This document shows, one piece after another, positions 24,791 through 36,500 of a stretch of DNA of 64,000 bases (the first letter of the stretch is position 1; each line of letters begins with the position of its first letter). A model generated the notes under the pieces. It did no database searches. It was not told where the DNA came from and was given only the letters and a program-made list of their open reading frames with translations. The stretch is from Erodium maritimum. Its lineage: Eukaryota; Streptophyta; Magnoliopsida; Geraniales; Geraniaceae. The stretch spans positions 55,138,336 to 55,202,335 of the forward strand of contig OY997592.1 of assembly GCA_963921825.1 (NCBI GenBank), given 5' to 3'. Made by a program: the position numbers and the translations under genes.

Positions 24791-26160
24791 TTACAACGCA
24801 ATAGCTTGACTTTCAAGATAACTATCTCCATTGTTAGTGACATAGCTCGAAGTACTCTCGGATGGCATAGAATACAAGTACCGAAACGGCATAGGAGGCG
24901 CCGAAGTCTCCACCGCTCCCTCCAACATTTTCTCCACAACACTCATTTGAGGCCTAAAATCCGGCGAATCTTGAACACACCATAGAGCCACCTTGCACAT
25001 CCTCTCCGCCTCCTCCCCCGACGGCGACGACTCTATCATTGCCGCTAGCTCCCCTCTCTCGTACCCATCCCACACGCGTTTCGGGAACCAATCCAAACTA
25101 CCACTAGAGGTTCCAAAAATCGCATTCCTCCTCCTCCCAACCATCTCAAACAAAACCATCCCAAAACTATAAACGTCACACTTATGCGTTATAGGGTAGT
25201 TGTTAAGCAAGAACTCGGGCGCCGAGTAGCCAGGAGTCCCCCTATACCCCGCGACCGACTCGTGCGAGTTATCCTTATTGCATAGCCTGGCAAGCCCAAA
25301 ATCGGCAACTTTTGGGCGGAAATCGGCGTCGAGAAGAATGTTACCGGGTTTTATGTCGTAGTGGATGATCCTCGGATGGCATTCCTCGTGCAAGTAGGCG
25401 ATCCCTCGGGCCGTCCCAATGGCGATGGCTTGTAGTTTCTCCCAATCCATGGCTTGTTTCTGGTCGCCGAATAAGTACGTGTCTAGAGAGCCTTTTTCCA
25501 TGTACTCCAACACTAGCGCGACCATGGAGGGGTCGTTGCAAAGACCGTGGAGCTTAACTAGGTTCGCATGGCGAGTCTTGCTGATCGTGCTCACCTCAGC
25601 GGCCAACTCTTGTTCGGCCTTTTTGTCTGATCTCTTGGTCAGGACTTTGACTGCTATCTTGGTCCCGTCCGGGAACTGTCCCTTGTAGACGACGCCGAAG
25701 CCTCCGGACCCCAGTTTGGTGGAGAAGTTGCTTGTGAAGGTGCTTAGCTGTTGAGCTGTGAACATCATCGGTCTCTGTTCGGCCGCTTCTTGTGCTTCCA
25801 TCTCTTTTCGACTGCTCGGTTTTCTTCCTCTCCTTACCGCATAGAAAATTGCCATGATGGTTACTGATAAAACCACTGTCAAGCTCCCAGCAAGAGCTGC
25901 AAATTACAAGTCACCGAACTTATTTTAGAGTTCAAACTCATAGTTGAAAGTGTCGATGAACCTGTGACATGATCCACAACTTTTGGATCCATCAAGAAAC
26001 CCAGCTAAGAGAATTCTTATCAAGTGGTGACTAAATCCATGTATTTCTTTTTATACAAGATGCTAGCATAAGCAAACATTAACATCCTGAAATAAAAACA
26101 CCCATGATCTTCTCCTAACTTGACATCCTAGTACTTACCAAAAACCGCTGGTGCCACCAT
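24791..26160 (-). CDS. Receptor-like kinase without ectodomain, non-RD, LRK10L/PR5K-like
   Basis: Two coding exons, 26139-26160 and 24791-25896, joined by GTAAGTAC...TTTGCAG, give 375 residues. Residues 1-30 are MVAPAVF, then a hydrophobic segment and the basic stop RRGRK: a signal-anchor or bare membrane helix with no extracellular domain. The kinase domain begins near residue 64: G-loop GSGGFGVVY (70-78), lysine in IAVK (91), catalytic loop IIHYDIKPGN (184-193), DFG (206-208), APE (233-235). Tyrosine precedes the catalytic aspartate, so this is a non-RD kinase, a class linked to immune receptors. The WCVQDSP and PPMPFRYLY-type tail recalls LRK10L/PR5K-like kinases; subfamily is from memory. 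A 5' UTR intron (26186-26373) has good splice sites. The short N-terminus may reflect loss of an ectodomain or be normal for this small clade. The 3' UTR is disrupted by the adjacent fold-back element. Confidence 0.88.
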
Positions 26161-26451
26161 TGCTATGCCTCAGGAGACTTGGAACCTGTAAGCTTCTGTT
26201 ACAGTACAAAAAGTCACAATTAGATCACAAAATTTGCACATGCCTATGTTTTGTGAGATTCCACATGGTTTTCTTGGAGTATTCGACAAGGTAGTTACAA
26301 CAGAGACATACGGGTTCGAGTTCATGTCTGTATGAATAAGACAAGAACGATAATATAGAAAAGAAGTAGTAACCTTGTATTGGAGGAAGAGATGTCCGAT
26401 ATCCTTATAAGGAATCCAAGCATGCAGCAGAAACAGACAGGCAAGAGGTTG

Positions 26452-26461
26452 ATATTATATA
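26452..26461 (-). promoter_or_regulatory. Possible TATA box of the receptor-like kinase
   Basis: The minus strand reads TATAATATC here, 75-80 bases before the 5' UTR donor at 26374, with a TATG/TATA microsatellite just upstream (26459-26500). The position fits a core promoter; no other evidence. Confidence 0.35.
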
Positions 26462-27048
26462 CCTGTGTGTATATGTATATGTATATATGTATATTATGTG
26501 GTTGTTTCCAAGGTCAACAACTAAAGTAAAGTCAAAATCAAATTGTACCAACTACCAAGTACCAACGGTCAATGTGGTTCACTGAGAAGAACTGACCTAT
26601 TCAAACAACGCACAATTATGTGTATACAGTCAATTAAAATTGTATGTGAATATACATTCAAATTGTATGTGTATATACATTTTCAATTAAAATATATTTA
26701 AGAAATTTCCAGAGAGGAAAGAGGGAAATTATGTGCATTAGGTATCATTACACTAGGACAAAATATAGTTATCAGAATAAAAGGAGTTTGAAGAATTATC
26801 AAATAACAAGGTAAGTAAAGAAAAGAAACTATTATACATTGGACCTCAAACTCAGATTGCCAGTCATTTGAAGGTACACAAAGAAAGCATCAAGGTAACA
26901 ACAAACCCGGTCACCAAATCAATACAGAATCAACTTCGTTCAGTTTAATCCAGACTTGGATTCTACATGTCTCTTCACAACAGTATATGCAACTCCCATG
27001 GAACTTCAGCTTCCCACAAGATAGTGTCTACAGTCAGAGAACGCATAC

Positions 27049-28890
27049 CTAATTGTCATGGAAGCGAGAACGGCGTCTCCTGTAACTGTAATTATAACAA
27101 ATGACACAATCAAACTATGAGTTGAAGAGACGAAACAAGCAACTTGCTATCATCACCAGTCAAACACAAGCCTACAACAATACATGATTCTCATAGTTGC
27201 TGGTGAAAGGTATTTATGAATAGGGATAACCCCAATAACCAACCATGTAATATACGCCCTTCACATGCACTTGTATTGTGTTGCAACTGTTATAATGCGG
27301 TCAATTTGACACGAAAAGATCAAACTGCCCCCACCAATTTCGCAAAAACGAACTGTTAAGTTTGTTTTTACCACAAAGGTCCTCTACAATTTGTTGTTGC
27401 AAAACCGCGAATAGTAAGGGGTTAGTATATTCAAAATCTTCCAGGCCATTTCATGCCAAAATTGATGGCGTTATAATAGCTGCAACAGAATGCAAAGTTT
27501 TAGGTTTGTTTCGACAACAAATGGCTTGAGGTTAGTGTCTGCAAAAGGTGTATAGTGCATTGTTAGTCATTGGGTTATCCCTTATGAATACCAAGTATAA
27601 ACAGGATGTTATGATCCCAAACTTCGATCGAATTATGGGATAGGTGTTGTAGCATTCGTTGGAGAGAACGCAAGATCTTGATAAAACCTTTCGGCTTTGG
27701 TCTACTGTTCAATAATTCTCGATGTCCTCTTTATTAAAGGCCAGCTTATAAATAATTTACTACCCAAGTGGCGCTTCACCAGGCACCTAATACAGGAACA
27801 ACACGTTGAAGAAAAAGGGAAAAGATGGGTGGAGTTTATTCCAATTCCGCAAGTTATTATCACAAATAAATTGACACTAAGAAACCATACACATGAATAT
27901 TAGAATATCATATTTCTTAGGTAAACCTTAAACCACAAGAAATAGTAAGTAAAACATGCGTACAACACTTAAAAGAGGAATCTTTACTGACCTGCGATGT
28001 CCCGAGCTAATTCGTGAGGGCCCACGTGTTCTGACAAACTCAACATCAGGTTCTTCTACTCTATACTCAGGAAACTCTACAGATGCCACAGAACCTTCAT
28101 CAGAATTCGAAGTATCATAACTTGAACGACGATTCCCTCCTCTCGTATCACCAACTCTTGACCTTCTTCTGTTCCTAGAATGTCTGAAATTATCAAACAC
28201 CTGATACAACATACACGAAGTCCACCAATTCCCTTCGTCTCCAGGGAAGTCCTCAAACTCATCTCCAGTATCATCATCCCCATATTCGATAACATAGTCA
28301 CCCAAAACCACTCCACGTGGAACTTCTGAATGAATCGTGCTCAAAACATCTACAATCTCAGAGGACTGCTGAAAATTATCCCAGTCCAGCTGGCGAGCAG
28401 GATCAATTTTTGAAGGACGAGCATGAGGATGCTCCGATTCAGCATGCTGCTGTAATTCCAAGTATGTTCCCGTGAATGTGCAACGTATCTCTTCACAGCA
28501 ACGTTTCTTTGCATCAAGATGTCCACGGGCCTCATCAAGAGCAGACCACCCAGTGACCTCCCCTCTACACAAAGGACAAGTGGGTCTGCAATCTCCTTCT
28601 GACACAATTGGTTGGGAGTTTATTGTTGAACCATTGTTGCACGTTGAAGGAGAGGAGATGCTATGTGCACTTTTGAAACGGTCTAAACAATTTGAATGCA
28701 AGTGATCTGTGTCACAAACAAAAGCTTGGCACCCTTTCTCACGGGATGAGCACTGAAGGAGTACACAATTGTGAGGGTAATCCAAACATATGGGGCAAAC
28801 CACATCGTCCCAATTGGTTTTCAATTGAATATCTTCAGCACCTGAGGTGTTGGTTTGAGCCCCTCTTCCAAAAGAATGTTCCATGGCCAT
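27049..28890 (-). CDS. DUF1644 zinc-finger family protein
   Basis: Exon 1 is 27992-28890 and exon 2 is 27049-27079 (31 bases); the 912-base intron has a GTCAGT donor and TTACAG acceptor and the phases close exactly, giving 309 residues. The start chosen is MAMEHSFGRG; a frame extending 14 codons upstream lacks support and would lie in the leader. Domains: CPICLDYPHNCVLLQC from residue 32, a CDTDHLHSNCLDRF segment, CPLCRGEVTGW near residue 100, then a C2H2-like CTFTGTYLELQQHAESEH. This arrangement is the plant-specific DUF1644 family, some members of which affect drought and salt responses in rice; biochemical role unknown. After an acidic stretch, the C-terminus is arginine-rich (SSGHRRRRRSRFHDN), half of it encoded by the tiny last exon, and could be a nuclear localisation signal. 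Confidence 0.87.
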
Positions 28891-28937
28891 AAAGATACTA
28901 TAAATACCTAGATGTATGTGACATGCACACAAACCTT

Positions 28938-30395
28938 TTCAGAACAACAAAAAAATGCATCAGAATAACTTAGTGAAAAGCTGAAGAACATAACAAGCAC
29001 AAAGTAATCACTACTTCAGAATCTCCCATTGCAAGACTCATACAGTGTGACATGTTATAGTAAATGGTCATTTATTAAGAATCACCATCCAAATGAAATA
29101 AAGAACATATATGATGGCAAGGAGCAGCCCACTAAGTTATAACTTATTACTTCATTTTATGCTCTTAGTCTTTGACTATTTTTGATACAGAATAGAGCAA
29201 GATTGCATCTAAGAAGTTCCAACTATGGAGCTGTATAACATCCTGAATACTTTTACGCTTTCAACCTTTGGCTAACATGTAGACGGGGTATAAAACTAAA
29301 ATGTCCTAACGATTGCCTGTGAAAGTTTCAAATCTTACTAATATGTTCATTTACAGGAACTAAAGTTGTGTTGATCGGACCAAACTATGAACTACTGAGA
29401 GTCAATATGACATATTTATTTATACAACCATAAACAGTTCTGTCGTTCCGGATACAATCTTAAGTTAAGAGTCGTAACTTTTGATTTGCTTGCAACATTA
29501 GATCCCATGAAAACAAGAAACATGTGAATTGGCACAATTTTCAGAAACTGAATAGGAAATGAACAATCAAGAAAAGGCAACCAACCGACCACATTCCAGG
29601 TGAACAAGAGTGAAAACAAGATAATTTAGTCCAGCAGAACATTTAACAATCCAGTATTGAATATGGGTAAGCTGCCTAAAATTTAATTATCTAACTACGT
29701 TTTTAGTTGCCACCGCCATCCCAATAGAGGGTATTATATTGTTGGTCTATATTTTTACAACAACAAAAAAAAACATTTAGATAAAGTAAGCCAGAGAAGA
29801 ATTGTCAGTTTTAGCAAATAAGTAAAATTCACTCCAATTGGTCTGAAACCCCTTTCATTATTTCTTCATCAGATGTCACTTGAAAATCCCTAATGCAAAG
29901 TCAATCAGGCTTAGAAAAATAGTACATAACACTGCGTTATTCAATGTAGTCGCATCCACAGAGGAAATGAATGCTTAGAATAACATTTGAATCAATTTGC
30001 ATACAGCACTTGAAAATTAAATACATACAAATTACAATTTTTCAATGATCAATTACAAAAACAAAAACAGCCCAAAATAACTTGATTACTAGTCGTCCAG
30101 AAGAAAACGAAATCCCAGCAAGAAGAACAGATAAAAGTGCAAAACAAATCATGGGGTATTCATTGCAAATAAAAATGAAAATGAGATGAATTCTAATTTT
30201 GATTTGAAAAAATATATATCATAAAAAATTAAAGTCAAACTGCAAAATGGCCTTTCTCCAATAAGGGCATGCAGTGGAATGAACTCAGTAATCAAAAGAT
30301 ATTAGGAATCGAAGCTTTGTTCATGTTTCAGGTAAAATCAAAGCCCAAAAGAGAGAAAATCCACAGAACTGGAACAGAAACAGAACGAGACTTAC
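28938..30395 (-). other. Long 5' UTR intron of the DUF1644 gene
   Basis: A strong donor (ATTAAG then GTAAGTCTCG) at about 30395 on the minus strand and a possible acceptor (GTTCTGAAAAG) near 28938 would join a leader exon of about 30396-30540 to the coding exon. Leader introns of this size are common in plant genes and often raise expression. The interior is AT-rich with no gene. The acceptor position is less certain than the donor. Confidence 0.5.
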
Positions 30396-30540
30396 CTTAA
30401 TGTATGAGAATTGGTGATGAAACCCAGATGGAGATGGAGTCGGGATTTTCTAGCAAAAGAAAGTGCGTTTTGTGTTTGTCTGAGATGGAATTGAAGAGGT
30501 GAGTTTGAGGAGTCGGTAGGGTCTCCGGTGCTACTTGTGT

Positions 30541-31854
30541 ATTTCGTTGTTCATCCAAAAGAAAAGACAATGGTAACATCCAATTTTCATACCTAAATTA
30601 CGTAAATACCCTCTCTTTGACCGGAGCTTCGTTTACGCCCTTCTCTTTCTTTTTACAATAATAATCAAATAATTTCAGGATCACACGGGACCCATCATTA
30701 CGAATAATTATTCATATCCGAGATTATGAAATTTAAAATCATTTTTTTCTAACTGAAGATATATGATTTTTATTCCGTTTAAATGTTAGTAACATACAAT
30801 ATATCGTTGGGCTCCAAATTATAGTCTGAAATCCTTGTAGGTATACGACCCGTAAAAAAAACTACTTTGTACTGTAGAAATAAAAAAAACACAATAACGA
30901 ACACAAAAATTCTAGAACACGCGATTTAAGTCCTAAAACTCATAGTTTTCGTAGTGGGGCGTCCTTGTATTATCGACTCGTCGTCTCGATTCGGGGTAAC
31001 CCGACATGGGTTGTCGTTGAACGATACACCATCTTATCGTCCCACCCCTGGACCCAAACCCACTGGTCGGATTGCTTCAATGTTTTCTTCAATCGGCTCG
31101 TACGGGTGTCCGAGTGATAGGTTTCGGCAAGGAAGACCACGTCTAGCCTTAGTTTCAGATCAAGTCCTTCAATTGTTGGCGATTTCGATCTGCCCCCAAC
31201 CCACGACAACTTCATGCCATGAACTTCATCATCGATAGTGCATCCAATAGGCGATAGAAGAACTCCAAAAGCACAACGACGCGAGAGAGAATAGGGAGAA
31301 GCGTACCTGATGCAGTGATGCATCCGAATACTGAGATCGGAGGCGGAATCTCCGTTGACGTTCACCAGATCGGCGGCGCCCAAATCTAACCTTATGCGAC
31401 TTCTATACTAGTCTCTTAGACTCTAAGGAGTTAGTTTAGGAACTATTCTAAAAATGATTTGTAATTTCTAATATAAAAAATAGTGGGTGAACCCTATTAT
31501 TTAAGGGGTTAGTTTTAGGTTGTAGGGAATATCGGACGTCAAACCATTTTTATAGGTTTGCAAACCATTTCAATACGATTTACAAACCATATTGGACCTA
31601 TCATAATTCTTGATTGATTTTTATCCGTGTTTCAAAATATATTCAATATTGGTTTTGGTAGATAACCCTTGAAAAAGGAAAAATACTAGCGGAAGAACGA
31701 AACCAGACGGAATTCAAACAAAATGGGGATGATTAAATTAATGAATTTGTCAAAAAAAATGGATATTGTCCAGAATACTAACACGTTGCATTTCGCCCTT
31801 AAAACTGCCTATATATAATGTTTATTTACTCAATATATATTAATTTTCATATCC
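30541..31854. other. Intergenic, AT-rich, with one exon-like patch
   Basis: Mostly AT-rich. On the minus strand 31308-31383 reads GAADLVNVNGDSASDLSIRM and HHCIR followed by a GTACGC donor-like site. It looks like a scrap of a coding exon but has no ATG and no partner exon, so it may be a gene fragment moved by a transposon. Nothing else is supported. Confidence 0.25.
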
Positions 31855-31871
31855 AACTTTGTAAAACGAAA

Positions 31872-33030
31872 GAATTTAATGATTGAGAGAGAGAAGCAAT
31901 GATGCTCTCTCTCTTTAGAAACCCTATTTCCCCTCCCTCGCCGTCTTCTTCTTCCTCTCCCCTTTTCGACGGCTCCGGCCTTGGTCGTTGCCAGCGAAGA
32001 CCTTCTCTCCAAGCCCTTTTACTCCTTCCCCTCTCCTTTGTTTCTCCTTGTTGGGCTCCGTTCTCGTTTCTGCTTACCGGCGCCTCTCCCCCGCCCCTTC
32101 CTCAGATCTACCTCTCCAGATTTACTTTCTTGGCATTTTTCCGGTGGGTCCTCTTCCTCCTCTTGCTTGGCCGCTGCAGATCTCTCTCTTGGTGACGTGA
32201 GGTTCTTCTCCGGCTAGCCCCTGGCCCTCTGGTCTTCGTGCCGTCTCTTAGAGCTGCTCGCCGGCGTATCCTTCTCTTCGGTTTCTTGGCTGCACCTGCT
32301 CCTCCCCGCCGCTGCCGTGCTTGCACCGCCCTTCATGTTTCCGAAGGTTCTTCTCCCCGCCCTCACGTTGTTGTTGGTGTGGTTGTGGTCGAGGGCTCGT
32401 CTCTCCTTCTAGGTGTTGACCCCGACGAGTTTCCTTGGTCATTTTGGCCTCTCCTTTCCTGAAGCCTCAGGTTAAGGCAGTTTCGGCTTTGGGTGGTTTC
32501 TTCTCAGTCACCGTTCTCACAGTGTTGGCCGTCGGCGTACTACTCCCTCCGCCAGGTGCTCCTTCCTCTGGCCTTCTCGGTGCCGCTGTCTCGCTGCATC
32601 CGCCGTTCTTGTCTCATCCGATGTGATGCTCTGGCCGTCTTGCTTGTTTCGCGGCTTTGTAGATGTTTCTCCTCGTCTCTCCAAGTGGTTGCGATGTGTT
32701 GGTGGTCGAGGGCTCGCCGCCTGTTTTGGGTTTTGGCCCCGGTGAGTCTCTCAGCCCTTTTTTGGCTCCTCATTTGTGGGTTGTGGTTCGTGTGGGCGTG
32801 TCCTCGTTGTCCTGAAGGTTTTCTCGTCGTCGTTTCTTGCGGTGCTGGCCGCCGACTGACCTTGCAAATTCGTTCATTTCCCGACGCCGGTCATAGGCTC
32901 GACGCACGTGAGATGCGTTGCGTCCCAAGGAGTCTTTTCGAGTCCCCATGTGTTGTTGCGGTTGATCTTCCCAATACATTTTGGGTCTCTTTTTCTTTAC
33001 GTTCCTTCTGTTTTTTAGCTGATTAAAAAA
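31872..33030 (+). mobile_element. Retroposon with 17-bp target duplication, LINE-derived or SINE-like
   Basis: AACTTTGTAAAACGAAA occurs at 31855-31871 and exactly again at 33031-33047. The segment between starts near GAGAGAGAGAAGCAATGATG, is strongly CT-rich and ends GCTGATTAAAAAA, a short A tail on the plus strand. A long, variable-length duplication plus an A tail is the signature of target-primed reverse transcription. Open frames inside are composition artefacts of the CT-rich sequence and show no reverse transcriptase, so it is non-autonomous. The exact duplication and intact tail indicate a recent insertion. Confidence 0.8.
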
Positions 33031-33558
33031 AACTTTGTAAAACGAAAATCCTCACGGATCGGAGGGGGAAAACCCTGTTACCATTCTTATTCAACCTTCC
33101 AAAACTGGAATATAAATACTACAGGACAGAGAGATTCAACTCTCAGCCATTATGGTATTGCAAGATCTCCTATAGTCAACCATGCTCTTGAAGTCTTGCG
33201 TGTGGGGAAGCTCACAAACGAAAACAATGCAGATTCTACAGCTCCGAGTAATGAGATAAGATTAGGCCGAAGACTAGAAATGTAAGAAAACTTCTATAAT
33301 AAGTATGATGTCACTAATTCTGAGACCTCAATGGTAATTTGCTATTTCATTTTCATATATTTATATTACAAAATAATTGTCCCTTTTCTATACATAAGGT
33401 AACAATATTTAACTTGCTAATGTTACATCTACAAATTTACAAGAAAATGCTTCCATCAAAAATGAAGAATGCTATAAGCTTCTTGTTGCTATACGATACA
33501 AAGCTCATCTGGATGACATGAAATTGATATTGTTATGCAGCTAACCTTAGAACTCCAA

Positions 33559-36500
33559 TCATTTATCAGACAAGATTGAGTCGCTCCAACTAAGCATGAG
33601 TTCCCGAACAATGGTTGGAAAGTCTGCAAGTGCAAGCATAAGAGAAGCAAACACAAATCATCATTAAGAGTGATTTTGTTTGCGCCACATCTTACTTAAT
33701 AACTACAGGTAAATGATCTGAAGATGCTTTACCTCGTACAACTTCCATAGCTACTGATGGTACGTCTATTTGATCTTCCACGAGCCTGTATACATCAACG
33801 AGCTATACAAGACAGATTGACCTTTTAGAACTTTGCCCAATTGAGGTATTTTTACTGTATATTTATACAAGTACTCTTCAGATCTATTTCTATTACCTCT
33901 TGAACATGAAGCTTTGAATCTTCGGTAAACGCAAGAAGAAGCTGTCTTCGAATTCCCTCATCGACAACAAATAGACGAGCTCCATCTTTAATGGTGTCAG
34001 TGAGGTCCAGTTTACTTGAGACTTGCAAGTCTTTCAAGTTTCTCCTGTAAATATAAACGCCTTTTAGATTCTTAGAACCAACCAACACTTGCTTGTTCAA
34101 CTGATCAAGCACTTGAACTTGGGTTCGTACGACCAGGGCTCAAGTCCCAACAGTGGTATCCTTGAAGCCTTTTCTGTCCAACTTCGGTTGGATCTCTTTG
34201 GCCTTCCTGCAACTTTTGTTGGGCTTCTTTGATTTCTACCAACTCTTTGTTGGGTCAAGAGGCAAAAATAGATCCCCCTTCTACATAAGGGATGGTCTTG
34301 AGCCAAAGTCTTGATACATTTAAACAATTGTTGTTAAAAAAAGATCCTTTGAACTAAGGAAGCAAGTAGACAAATTTTCTGCATGATGAGATACATACTC
34401 GTTCTGCACTTGCAGTGCGGGATTGCTACTCATCTTTGCCACATTTTCCTTTGCTAGAGTGATTAGGTTTTCAAGCCTTTTCCACTGGAAAAGACCATCT
34501 TTAAAAAGAACCTGACACAAAAAGCAGACAATGTATCATCATCTGAGCATGAACACAATGTTATCAGTATTTATTACACGGGGAAGAAATATTCAAAGAA
34601 ATGTAAAAAAGACCAATGGATATTAACATTTTAGAGAGAAAAAACAGAAGGTGCAAAAAAAATTGAGACAAAGTACAAACTACAGTAAACCATTTGGCGC
34701 GACACATGGTCTGTTGGGTCCTTCTGCCAATAATTTATAATACGAATGCATCATTAGACTCAAAGGTCACGTGTTGAACCAAAATAGCTCCATCTTAACA
34801 TGATGAGAGAACTATGGAATAACAATAACATGGAAGCAAAGATTGTGCACACTCATTACTTGGTAAAACCAATATTTTCCAACAATTGCTACATAGCTAT
34901 TTACATTCTTAATAAATATTTCCCTTAACTCCGTGACAGTTTTATAAAAAAGTTCACAAATCATAGCAGAGCGATATGATGGCATGGTAACAATTTACAA
35001 CAAGTGAAAGGTACATTATAATCAAAAAAGAAACTTCATCTCAAGAATGTAATACACATTAGAACCAAAACAAGCTAAAGCTATATGAGAATATAATAGT
35101 ATGGCAACAAACATATTAGGTAAGTTGCACTATATATGACAATTACTCCAAACTAACCTGCACTAGTCGGTCACGGAGAGCAGGATTTGGATCTGTTAGG
35201 AGGCGCTTTGCCACGTATGGATAGGCAACCTGGTTCACATACAAAAACCAATGCATCGAAGAAAATTAATGCATGAAATATAAAGATAATCATCAGAAGT
35301 AATATAGTTAATTTTATGAGCAGCCATTTGTAAGTGTTAATCCCTTAACAGAATCCACAATAGGCACCATACAAAGAAAAAAAGTAAACATGAATGCATG
35401 CAAGGCTTTGATAGCATCAATTATGATTCATGCATGATGTGACTACTTTAATCATTTAAGTTTCTTCTTTCTACTGTTGTGATGTATCTATACAACAAGA
35501 AGGCACAAAAGTTGTGTCATCAATAGATTTTGACCTTGATTGCCTGATGTGCTCAGGATGTTAATTAAGTTGGATTTCAGTTCACTATATGGAACCTGTA
35601 TGATAACATAAATCACAAGGCAGCGGTAATATAAACTAAGCCCAGAGCATGTAGTTATTTATCAATGAACTCAGGTCCTTCTCCACTACTAGCCTCAGTA
35701 TAGATCTTTAAGACTGAGGAAAATGTAAAAACTAATGGCAAAAGTTGTTTAGAATAACTGGTTGCCGAGTAGCTTTTTCATGCTAAGGTTATCTTACTTC
35801 AGCTTCGCCGAGATTCAAATAAAGCATTAGTATGTGATTGATTTTGCAGATTTAATAAATGGAAAGAAAGCATGATATATGAAAATAAAAAAAGGTATCC
35901 CTTCACCTCGAGAAATTTGAAGTCTGGCTTCAGTGTAAAACAGATGCCTTCTTGAGTCAATAACGAACGGATGACAAGAGAGAACCTCTCAGGAATACGA
36001 ATGGGATATTGGTAAACCAGCTGGTTAAATTTACCTGACATGCATATAGTAGAAATCTTACCATCTGGAATTTTCATTTGCCAGACAAGCACAAGAAAGC
36101 TATAACAAGTGAAAGGAAGTAGAAGTATATGGTAACACATCAATTTACCAGTAACACTACGGAAATTAAAATCAGCTAGTCCTTTGCCAGAAGAGTTTTG
36201 CCAAATTGCTTCTAGAGCAGGAACAATGGGAGCAACATCAGTTCCACGGGCCAAGAAGCCAAGCCTGGTAAAATCATTTGCCATCTCAGCATAGTCTTCA
36301 TTTACAGCATGGACAACGGCATCAATCAATATCTGCTTATTTTGCTGAAAGATTGAGAACATATTAATGTGCATGCCAAGAAAGAGTATACCCCCATACA
36401 GCTAACAAGTAACAGCAACTCAGCAAGACTAACCATTTCTTAATTCTTCTAATTTTTTAACCTAATATCCTTAGATTCTACTGCTTTGGTGATATGATAT

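Noticed and set aside
32238-33026. Open frames of 60-177 residues
   Set aside because: Cysteine/serine/leucine-rich products of a CT-rich retroposon body, with no known domain.
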